Counted from the first letter of the stretch, positions 1 through 4,660 are shown. The stretch: 7,223 nucleotides of DNA from Holosporales bacterium (GCA_031260085.1 JAIRKP010000029.1:1-7223), one strand, 5' to 3'. Program-made: numbers and translations. The notes: a model not told the origin generated them from the letters alone.

Positions 1-807
1 AAGAAAAGCTATTCTAATATCTGTATCGACATTTATTTTTGCTATTCCATTTTCTATAGAGCTTCGAATGTCTTCATCTGTTATTCCAAAGGCATTCTTA
101 ATAGATGCTCCGTATTTATTTGCAAGTTCGACTTCCTGAGAATAAACCGAGGATGCGCCATGCAGAACTAGCGGTGAATTTTTTACTTTCTCTTTTATTT
201 TTTTTAATCTATCTATGTCGAGTTTTGGACTAGCGAAGACTCCTTTATTTGGTCCATGGCTTGTTCCAATGGAGACGGCTAGGCTATCAACACCTGTTGC
301 CTCGGCAAACTTTAATGCTGTTTCAGGATCCGTGTAATAAGCATCTCTCAATTCGACTTTCACATTATCTTCAATTCCGGCTAAGGTTCCCAGTTCTGCT
401 TCAACCGAAACTCCAAATCCTCGAGCATAAGCGACCACTTCTTTTGTTTGCGCAATATTTTCTTCAATGGCGAGCGAGCTTTTGTCAATCATAACCGAAG
501 AAAACCCGTAATCTATGCATCTTTTGCATATTTCGAAATTCCCTCCATGATCAAGATGAAGAGCTAATGCAACTTTTGATTGAGAGCATGCAGCGGATAC
601 CATTGCTGTGACATATTCCATTCCCATATAATTTATAGCGGATTCAGTAACTTGCAAAATAACGGGGGAATTAAACTCATTTGCAGCTATGACTATCGCT
701 TGTAAAATTTCCATATTAGAAAAATTAAAAGCACCGATGGCTTTCTTTTCTTTCAAAGCTTGATCAAGCAACTCTTTAACTGATACTAAATTTTTATGCG
801 CAAACAT
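1..807 (-). CDS. fba: Class II fructose-1,6-bisphosphate aldolase, 3'-truncated by the window edge
   Basis: Reverse-strand translation from the ATG at 807 stays open for 269 codons to the window edge, so the C-terminus (probably a few tens of residues) is missing. Class II aldolases are cytosolic zinc enzymes that cleave or form fructose-1,6-bisphosphate from dihydroxyacetone phosphate and glyceraldehyde-3-phosphate in glycolysis and gluconeogenesis. Visible signatures: HLDHGG (residues 84-89) with catalytic Asp86 and zinc ligand His87; VEAELG (135-140); the GTSHG loop (181-185) with a second zinc His; LHGASS (215-220) with the third; and NVDTDIRIA near residue 259. LHGASS and NVDTD fit the long CbbA/Thermotoga-like class IIB branch better than the E. 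coli FbaA branch. A tagatose-bisphosphate aldolase (GatY/KbaY) is a less likely alternative. The start lies 2 nt after the rlpA stop, with AGG about 10 nt upstream, so it is probably co-transcribed and translationally coupled. Confidence 0.93.
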   Translation of the reverse strand, partial: MFAHKNLVSVKELLDQALKEKKAIGAFNFSNMEILQAIVIAANEFNSPVILQVTESAINYMGMEYVTAMVSAACSQSKVALALHLDHGGNFEICKRCIDYGFSSVMIDKSSLAIEENIAQTKEVVAYARGFGVSVEAELGTLAGIEDNVKVELRDAYYTDPETALKFAEATGVDSLAVSIGTSHGPNKGVFASPKLDIDRLKKIKEKVKNSPLVLHGASSVYSQEVELANKYGASIKNAFGITDEDIRSSIENGIAKINVDTDIRIAFL

Positions 808-809
808 TA

Positions 810-1433
810 TTATATAACCTGCTTTCCAATGTAGGATCCGAGGCTATTATATTTCTTTTTTGGAGATTTTGCTTTATAAATTGGCATGCGCACTCCCGCT
901 ATTTCTTGAAAATACAACTGAGCCCAAGTTCTTCCGAAAGGGTCTTTTCTTCGTTTGCAAAATTTTGCAATATAACATGACAACTTTAAGCTGTCGGAGA
1001 CCAATGTCTGAACCCTAACTTTAGAGGGTTTATAACGATGTAGGTCCAAAACTTTCGCTGTACCGTAAGAAAGATCTATTATCCGGCCTGCATAACAAAA
1101 TGGTCCCCTATCATCAACAACGACCACCACCGATTTTCCGTTACGCAAATTGGTAACTTTCACGACCGAAGGAATAGGCAAAGTTCTGTGCGCAGCAGTC
1201 ATCGCAAGCTTGTTAAATTTTTCTCCAGAGGCTTTTGGTTTACCGTGACAATCATCGCCATACCATGATGCTAATCCTGTTTCATCATATTCATAATAAG
1301 TCTGCGGATAATACCTAGATCCTCGAACAACATATGGTTTACAAGAAACGCATATAGGGCCAGATGGCGTTTTTACGCTTGAACATCCAGTTAGAAATAT
1401 ACCCAATAAAATCAAAGATTTATGAAAGTTCAT
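810..1433 (-). CDS. rlpA: RlpA-like lipoprotein (septal-ring lytic transglycosylase fold)
   Basis: This 207-residue protein has a lipoprotein signal: a short basic start, a hydrophobic stretch (LILLGIFLTG) and lipobox LTGC with the lipidated Cys at 17. The double-psi beta-barrel domain runs from about residue 51 to 145: ETGLASWYG (51-59), TAAHRTLP (79-86), VTNLRNG (93-99), DDRGPF (107-112), GRIIDLS (116-122). His82 and Asp108 match the catalytic His/Asp pair reported for Pseudomonas RlpA, which cleaves glycan strands lacking stem peptides at the septum. There is no SPOR domain, so septal targeting would need another route; the roughly 60-residue tail is basic and unassigned. Besides the lipobox there are six cysteines (28, 31, 62, 113, 153, 159), one of them replacing the usual Phe of the FHG motif, so periplasmic disulfides are possible. 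The start is supported by GGAAG 7 nt upstream. First gene of an rlpA-fba unit. Confidence 0.92.
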   Translation of the reverse strand: MNFHKSLILLGIFLTGCSSVKTPSGPICVSCKPYVVRGSRYYPQTYYEYDETGLASWYGDDCHGKPKASGEKFNKLAMTAAHRTLPIPSVVKVTNLRNGKSVVVVVDDRGPFCYAGRIIDLSYGTAKVLDLHRYKPSKVRVQTLVSDSLKLSCYIAKFCKRRKDPFGRTWAQLYFQEIAGVRMPIYKAKSPKKKYNSLGSYIGKQVI

Positions 1434-1462
1434 TAGATTTCTTCCGAAACTTTATAATCAGA

Positions 1463-1491
1463 ATTATAGCAATAACACATGGAGACTAGAA
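1463..1491 (-). promoter_or_regulatory. Probable sigma70-type promoter for rlpA-fba
   Basis: Read on the minus strand, a perfect TATAAT (1468-1463) follows TTCTAG (1491-1486, 3 of 6 consensus bases) with a 17-nt spacer. The -10 ends about 29 nt upstream of the rlpA ATG, and GGAAG (1445-1441) supplies the ribosome-binding site. The stretch 1434-1524 holds no other feature that I can support. The -35 is weak, so the call rests mainly on the -10 and the geometry. Confidence 0.55.
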
Positions 1492-1524
1492 GCAGATTAT
1501 GAAGGGTTATGACAGATGTCCTTA

Positions 1525-1667
1525 TTTTGTCCGAAAAGCATCCGCTTTTTGGACCCCGGGGCGCAATTATGGTATAATATTTTACCATAATTGCGCCCCG
1601 GGGGAGGAGGAGAAACTCTCTGATTTTCTCCTCCTCTAATTGTCATTGCTATATTGCTGTTGGTTTC
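1525..1667. repeat. Palindromic repeat, copy A (three consecutive hairpins)
   Basis: Three stem-loops in tandem. (1) 1529-1539 pairs with 1544-1554 (GTCCGAAAAGC / GCTTTTTGGAC, one G-T pair, loop ATCC). (2) A perfect 21-bp palindrome, 1554-1574 with 1583-1603, loop TAATATTT, containing GGGGCGCAATTATGGTA. (3) A 12-bp stem, 1604-1615 (GAGGAGGAGAAA) with 1625-1636. A single-stranded tail from CTCTAAT (1634) to GGTTTC (1667) follows. Stems 1 and 2 and the tail recur in order at 4450-4559; stem 3 is absent there. None of the stems is followed by a T-run in either direction, so this is not a classical Rho-independent terminator, although the stems could protect the 3' end of the M16 peptidase mRNA. 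The right edge coincides with the peptidase stop codon. Confidence 0.85.
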
Positions 1668-2908
1668 TAAAGAATTCTATTGTATAAATTCTCAATGTCT
1701 TTTCCATTGCCAATGACGGCTAATGTTGATTTTGTAGAAAACACTTGTCTGGCTATGCTTAATATGGAATCCTTGGATACGGCGTCAATCATAAAAGATA
1801 ATTCCGTAGGCGATAAAAATTTCTTCTGCAATAGAAATTGATTTGCCATACGCTCCATTCGAGCTGACGAGCTTTCCAATCCCATAAGCAAGGATGCCTT
1901 GATTTGCGTTTTCGCTTTTTTTATTTCTTCATCATTTAAATTATCGAGCACCAATTCGAATTCTTCTTTTATAATATTTATTACTTCGTTAGCTTTTCTG
2001 TCATCACATGCAGCGTACACGCCAAAAGTTCCAGTATCTTGATAATTAGATGTAAAAGAAAATATAGAATAAACTAACCCTCTTTTTTCACGGACTTCTT
2101 GAAACAATCTCGAAGACATTCCGCCTCCGAGAATTGTCGACAACGCAAATAAGCTAAATTTCTCATCATCTGAATGTTTTGTTCCTTCATATCCAAAAAT
2201 TAAATGTGTTTGTTCTAACTCTTTTTTATTAAAGATAAACCCGCCAGTATACTCTTGCTTATCTGGAATTTTTGTTTCAAATGAAGCCATTTGCTTTGTA
2301 TACTTATCTGTCATATTTAAAAATTCATCTTGTTCTATTTTTCCACTTGCACAAAAAATCATTTTATTAGTTGAATAATTACTCTTTAAATAATTCAACA
2401 AATCACTTGGATGAAATTTCTTGATATTTTTTTCAGTACCCAATATTGGAGTTCCCAAGTTTTTGCCATAAAAACACTGTAATTGAAACATATCAAAAAC
2501 CAAATCATCTGGCATATCATTAAGTTGTTTTATTTCTTGTGTAATAACTTCTCTTTCTTTCTCAAATTCATTTTGATCAAATATAGAATTTTGAACAATA
2601 TCTGAAATAATATCGACGGCTAATTCTACATTTTCTTTTAAAACTCTAACGTAAAATGCCGTAACTTCTTTCCCCGTGTAGGCATTCATATACCCTCCAA
2701 CAGATTCTATTTCTAAGGAAATTTGAAGAGCTGTTCTATTATGCGTTCCTTTGAATGCCATATGTTCAACAAAGTGAGAAATTCCAGATTGATCAGCACA
2801 TTCATTCACAGATCCAACATTAACAAAAATTCCCAAAGAAACAGTTTCAAAATTTGGGATATAATCAGTTGCTATAGTCATTCCATTTTCTAATTTTGCT
2901 TTTTTCAT
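1667..2908 (-). CDS. M16B zinc metallopeptidase, processing-peptidase (MPP-beta-like) family
   Basis: A 413-residue protein, the normal length for bacterial M16B peptidases, which are related to the mitochondrial processing peptidase beta subunit and to Rickettsia RPP. The inverted zinc motif HFVEH (45-49) gives His45, His49 and catalytic Glu48; Glu125 in EREVITQEI is at the expected 76-residue spacing for the third zinc ligand. Family blocks GGYMNAYTGKE (71-81) and GMSSRLFQEVREKRGLVYS (263-281) are present; the latter carries the Arg/Tyr pair of the second domain that positions the substrate. No signal peptide or membrane segment is visible, so it is cytosolic or periplasmic by an unseen route. 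The substrate cannot be told from sequence. All catalytic residues are intact. The ATG at 2908 begins MKKAKLENGM, the usual family start, but has no clear Shine-Dalgarno. The stop TAG abuts palindromic repeat copy A. Confidence 0.93.
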   Translation of the reverse strand: MKKAKLENGMTIATDYIPNFETVSLGIFVNVGSVNECADQSGISHFVEHMAFKGTHNRTALQISLEIESVGGYMNAYTGKEVTAFYVRVLKENVELAVDIISDIVQNSIFDQNEFEKEREVITQEIKQLNDMPDDLVFDMFQLQCFYGKNLGTPILGTEKNIKKFHPSDLLNYLKSNYSTNKMIFCASGKIEQDEFLNMTDKYTKQMASFETKIPDKQEYTGGFIFNKKELEQTHLIFGYEGTKHSDDEKFSLFALSTILGGGMSSRLFQEVREKRGLVYSIFSFTSNYQDTGTFGVYAACDDRKANEVINIIKEEFELVLDNLNDEEIKKAKTQIKASLLMGLESSSARMERMANQFLLQKKFLSPTELSFMIDAVSKDSILSIARQVFSTKSTLAVIGNGKDIENLYNRIL

Positions 2909-2975
2909 AAATTCGAAAGATATATGAGTAAAAATTTCGTATACTACATATTAGCATTTTCCTCATAACAAAAAT
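2909..2975. promoter_or_regulatory. Divergent spacer between M16 peptidase and glycosyltransferase genes
   Basis: This 67-bp AT-rich spacer must hold the 5' signals of both divergent genes. On the plus strand TATACT (2940-2945) resembles a -10 box about 30 nt before the glycosyltransferase ATG, but no convincing -35 lies 16-18 nt upstream. On the minus strand no good -10/-35 pair stands out. Neither gene has a recognisable Shine-Dalgarno here. The spacer assignment is certain by position; the boxes are guesses. Confidence 0.3.
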
Positions 2976-4007
2976 ATGTTAAAGATACTTCATGTTTGTT
3001 CAGGAAAAGGATTAGGCGGAACTCGAAGTGTTTTTATTGCTTACCAAAAATTGTTTGAGAAATTGGGCATTGATTCAACTCCGGTAATCCGTCGTAATGC
3101 GCAAATTAAAAATGAATTAATTTCCTCGTCTTTGCAAAAATTAGAAGAAATAAGCTATACCCGAAGGCTTCCAATTAAATGGCAAAAAGTTTCTAAAGCT
3201 ATGAAGAACTTAGCCCATACTCAAGATCTGATTTGGGTTCATAAACCAATAGACGCTCGTATATGGAGAAGTCTCTCCCCTGAAGCTAAAATAGTGATGG
3301 TGGTTCATGGGTTTCAAAACACAAATTTAGGTTGTGCAAATTATTTGATAGCTGTCTCTCAACCCGTTTTTGACCACCTGCAAAAAAAGGGATTAGATAA
3401 CGTTTTTTTGATCAATAATTTTTTATCAATGCCGATCTCTCAGCATGAGATATCTTGGAATAAAAGAATAACAATATCTTCTTTCGGTTTTTTTAGAAGA
3501 AAAAAAGGTTTCACAGATTTTATAAGAGCTTTGCGTATATTAAAAAAAACTATTAGCCCTGATAAATATAGTGTTAATATCTATGGAAATGGAAGATTAG
3601 AAATAATTTTAAAGGCTATGAAATTATTATTAAATATAAAGAATCTTCAAATAAATAATTGGACAACTGACGTTAAAACTTGCCTTAAAAATACGGACAT
3701 ACTTGTCATTCCATCTCGCAGCGAAAGCTTTTCAATGATGACAATCGAAGGGATGTCGCAAGGGTGTTTAGTTGTCGCAACAAAATGCAAAGGACCCGAA
3801 TTTATAATAGCCAATGAAGTCAATGGTATTTTAATAGAAAAACAAAATCCACAGATAATGGCCGATACTTTGAAAAGAATAATAGAATCTCCAGAGCTGT
3901 TTACAAAAATAAGAGAATCAGGCAGAAGAATGCTGAAAAATAAATTTAATATTAATAACTCTAAACAAAGTTTAAATAATGTTTTAGGAAATATATTATA
4001 TGTGTAA
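2976..4007 (+). CDS. Glycosyltransferase family 4 (GT-B fold)
   Basis: This 343-residue protein has the two-lobed GT-B layout. The N-terminal acceptor lobe begins ILHVCSGKGLGGTRSVF (4-20), including the glycine-rich loop typical of GT4. The C-terminal donor lobe (about 165-340) shows SFGFFRRKKGF (169-179), IYGNGRLE (202-209), the cluster TDILVIPSRSESFSMMTIEG (240-259) with the EX7E pair Glu250/Glu258, and GPEFI...NGILIE (273-288), all expected for a retaining nucleotide-sugar transferase. No transmembrane segment is seen, so it is probably cytosolic or peripherally bound to the inner membrane, adding a sugar to a lipid-linked precursor such as LPS core, O-antigen or capsule. The sugar and acceptor are unknown. 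It has no sugar-pathway neighbours and stands alone on the plus strand with palindromic repeats downstream, suggesting an orphan or relocated gene. No Shine-Dalgarno is seen before the ATG. Confidence 0.88.
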   Translation: MLKILHVCSGKGLGGTRSVFIAYQKLFEKLGIDSTPVIRRNAQIKNELISSSLQKLEEISYTRRLPIKWQKVSKAMKNLAHTQDLIWVHKPIDARIWRSLSPEAKIVMVVHGFQNTNLGCANYLIAVSQPVFDHLQKKGLDNVFLINNFLSMPISQHEISWNKRITISSFGFFRRKKGFTDFIRALRILKKTISPDKYSVNIYGNGRLEIILKAMKLLLNIKNLQINNWTTDVKTCLKNTDILVIPSRSESFSMMTIEGMSQGCLVVATKCKGPEFIIANEVNGILIEKQNPQIMADTLKRIIESPELFTKIRESGRRMLKNKFNINNSKQSLNNVLGNILYV

Positions 4008-4110
4008 GTTCAAACAGAAGTGAGACAGATCTCTCATACAAACCCTCCCTTCTCCCCATACTGTATTTTCCTTTTTGGAACGAGAGAAGAGAACCAGATT
4101 GACGAAGCGG

Positions 4111-4144
4111 CTGTCAAGGAGGAGAGCGAAGCGGACCTTGACAG
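4111..4144. repeat. 34-nt hairpin repeat unit, copy 1 (core of the nested repeat)
   Basis: This unit recurs at 4582-4615 with 30 of 34 identical positions. The stem CTGTCAAGG/CCTTGACAG is identical in both. The loop holds AAGGAGG (4116-4122), which partly enters the stem, and GCGAAGC (4126-4132), a sequence known to form an unusually stable mini-hairpin with a GAA triloop. In the other copy this is ACGAAGT, so the closing G-C pair is replaced by A-T. Confidence 0.85.
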
Positions 4145-4168
4145 ACAAGCGTAGTCAATCGGTATAAT
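4138..4168 (+). promoter_or_regulatory. Promoter-like TTGACA...TATAAT inside the nested repeat
   Basis: A perfect TTGACA (4138-4143, inside the inner stem) is followed after 19 nt by a perfect TATAAT (4163-4168). The spacer is 2 nt longer than ideal, so strength is doubtful. A transcript from here would start near 4175 and carry the strong ribosome-binding site at 4209-4215 into the 30-codon ORF at 4224. The hairpin would overlap the -35, so supercoiling could affect it. Confidence 0.35.
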
Positions 4169-4208
4169 TGAGTGACTCCAAAAAGGAAAATACAGTCTGA
4201 AAACTTCG

Positions 4209-4215
4209 AAGGAGA
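4209..4215 (+). promoter_or_regulatory. Strong ribosome-binding site AAGGAGA
   Basis: AAGGAGA, with GGAG ending 9 nt before the ATG at 4224, is the best Shine-Dalgarno placed correctly before a start codon in this window. Most conserved genes here have little or none. This is the main support for the short ORF that follows. Confidence 0.55.
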
Positions 4216-4223
4216 TATATCAT

Positions 4224-4316
4224 ATGTTGGATGGATTCACTCCAAAATACTGTTCTGGAAATTCTTATTTTGTTTCAAAATATATGAACTTATATATTAT
4301 ATTAATTTATGCTTGA
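4224..4316 (+). CDS. Possible 30-residue peptide, unknown function
   Basis: ATG (4224) to TGA (4314-4316) encodes 30 residues starting MLDGFTPKYC and ending MNLYIILIYA, with a polar first half and a hydrophobic aromatic-rich second half. I do not recognise it. Support comes from the AAGGAGA site 9 nt upstream and a TTGACA/TATAAT pair further upstream; there is no homology evidence and the composition is simply AT-rich. It could be a small membrane peptide, a leader peptide for the next ORF (its TGA overlaps the TTGACA at 4313), or the start of a decayed gene. Part of it (4239-4261) also resembles the outer arm of the nested repeat, which argues for repeat-derived sequence. Confidence 0.3.
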   Translation: MLDGFTPKYCSGNSYFVSKYMNLYIILIYA

Positions 4317-4341
4317 CAATTAATTTAAAATAGAATGCATA
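4313..4341 (+). promoter_or_regulatory. Possible promoter for the small exported-peptide ORF
   Basis: A perfect TTGACA (4313-4318) lies 58 nt before the ATG at 4371. At 17-nt spacing the -10 would be TGCATA (4336-4341), a poor match, although the surrounding sequence is very AT-rich. GGGGA (4361-4365) sits 5 nt before the ATG as a modest ribosome-binding site. Only the -35 is convincing. Confidence 0.3.
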
Positions 4342-4370
4342 TATTATATTTGCTTATATTGGGGAACCAC

Positions 4371-4580
4371 ATGAGAATTAGCAATTCATTAATATTGTTA
4401 ATAGGCATAGTTGGAATATCACAAGCAACTGCTTCAGCTTCTAGACCTTTTTTGTCCGAAAAGTTTACACTTTTCGGACACTCAGGGCGCAATTATGGTA
4501 AAATATTATACCATAATTGCGCCCCCTCTAATACTCATTACTCTATCGCTGCAGGTTTCAAAAAGCCTATTAACGAATAG
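4371..4580 (+). CDS. Small exported peptide or decayed secreted-protein gene with palindromic repeat inside
   Basis: From the ATG at 4371 the frame encodes 69 residues. Residues 1-24 (MRISNSLILLIG...ATASA) form a classic Sec signal peptide: basic start, hydrophobic core, Ala-X-Ala cleavage site near 22-24. The mature part, starting about SRPFLSEKF, is encoded almost entirely by palindromic repeat copy B (4450-4559), which adds residues of roughly 27-63. The stop TAG touches the next hairpin. I chose this ATG over one 36 nt upstream (4335) because the signal peptide and GGGGA site fit here. The mature segment resembles nothing I know. Most likely a secreted-protein gene was cut short by the repeat; alternatively the repeat was kept as a coding insert, like the Rickettsia palindromic elements. 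Translation is unproven. Confidence 0.4.
   Translation: MRISNSLILLIGIVGISQATASASRPFLSEKFTLFGHSGRNYGKILYHNCAPSNTHYSIAAGFKKPINE
4450..4559. repeat. Palindromic repeat, copy B
   Basis: Same order as copy A but without the third hairpin. Stem 1 is a perfect 12-bp pair, 4453-4464 with 4469-4480 (TGTCCGAAAAGT / ACTTTTCGGACA, loop TTAC). Stem 2 is a perfect 16-bp palindrome, 4485-4500 with 4509-4524 (GGGCGCAATTATGGTA, loop AAATATTA). The tail CTCTAAT...GGTTTC (4526-4559) matches copy A with about seven substitutions. Where copy A has GC/GC at the stem-1 loop end, copy B has GT/AC, and where copy A has a G-T pair, copy B has G-C, so pairing is preserved. It lies inside the 4371 reading frame. Confidence 0.85.
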
Positions 4581-4618
4581 TCTGTCAAGGAGGAGAACGA
4601 AGTGATCCTTGACAGACT
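4579..4618. repeat. Hairpin repeat unit, copy 2
   Basis: A perfect 13-bp stem, AGTCTGTCAAGGA (4579-4591) with TCCTTGACAGACT (4606-4618), and a 14-nt loop containing ACGAAGT. Its 34-nt core (4582-4615) is the same unit as 4111-4144. It carries AAGGAGG (4587-4593), half inside the stem. GTG at 4602 lies 8 nt beyond AAGGAGG and opens a frame of only 14 codons, which I do not regard as a gene. Confidence 0.8.
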
Positions 4619-4621
4619 GAT

Positions 4622-4660
4622 GGCGCGAGTATGGTATAATTATTAGACCATGCTCGCGCC
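4622..4660. repeat. Palindrome, copy C of the GGCGC...TATGGTATAAT stem
   Basis: GGCGCGAGTATGGT (4622-4635) pairs with ACCATGCTCGCGCC (4647-4660), with one T-G pair and an 11-nt loop. It is the same palindrome as stem 2 of copies A and B, but AAT/ATT has become GAG/CTC, i.e. two paired substitutions. It lies 10 bp beyond the rnhB stop. With no T-run after it on the minus strand, it is at most an mRNA 3'-end stabiliser or attenuator for the antiporter-rnhB transcript, not a textbook terminator. On the plus strand it contains TGGTATAAT (4632-4640), 20 nt after a TTGACA at 4609. Confidence 0.75.

Larger units (their letters stand above)
4060..4196. repeat. 137-bp nested inverted repeat
   Basis: Three nested stems share one axis. 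The outer arms 4060-4079 and 4177-4196 are a perfect 20-bp inverted repeat (ACTGTATTTTCC... / ...GGAAAATACAGT). The middle arms are GATTGAC (4097-4103) and GTCAATC (4154-4160), extendable by ACC/GGT across a one-base bulge. The inner arms are CTGTCAAGG (4111-4119) and CCTTGACAG (4136-4144), whose loop contains GCGAAGC. It lies 52 bp past the glycosyltransferase stop. No clear target-site duplication flanks it (CAT on the left, CTG on the right), so I cannot call it a MITE. Possible roles are a cruciform-forming repeat, a transcript-end structure or a structured RNA. Confidence 0.85.

Noticed and set aside
249..494. 81-codon plus-strand frame.
   Set aside because: It lies antisense inside the conserved aldolase gene and its translation has no recognisable motif or export signal.
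1529..1636. Rho-independent terminator between the M16 peptidase and rlpA.
   Set aside because: The stems are strong but none is followed by a run of T in either direction; they are repeat copies rather than standard terminators.
4021..4036. Weak hairpin TGAGA-CAGATC-TCTCA after the glycosyltransferase stop.
   Set aside because: Five-bp arms with no T-run; expected by chance in this composition.
4201..4330. Resemblance to vector parts: GAAGGAGATATATCATATG is like a T7 gene 10 leader, and TTGACAATTAAT is like the tac/trp -35 region.
   Set aside because: The first differs by an inserted base and the second continues into unrelated AT-rich sequence with no matching -10. Both flanks are continuous with native-looking repeats and genes, so contamination is unlikely.
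4411..4605. 64-codon plus-strand frame overlapping the exported-peptide ORF.
   Set aside because: No signal peptide, no ribosome-binding site, and it runs through the hairpins in another frame; the 4371 frame has better support.
4587..4646. AAGGAGG followed 8 nt later by GTG, opening a 14-codon frame.
   Set aside because: Too short and lying inside two hairpins; the motif belongs to the repeat unit, which also occurs at 4111 without a matching frame.
1525..4660. CRISPR array.
   Set aside because: The repeats are few, unevenly spaced by kilobases or adjacent, and have no regular spacers; no cas gene is present.
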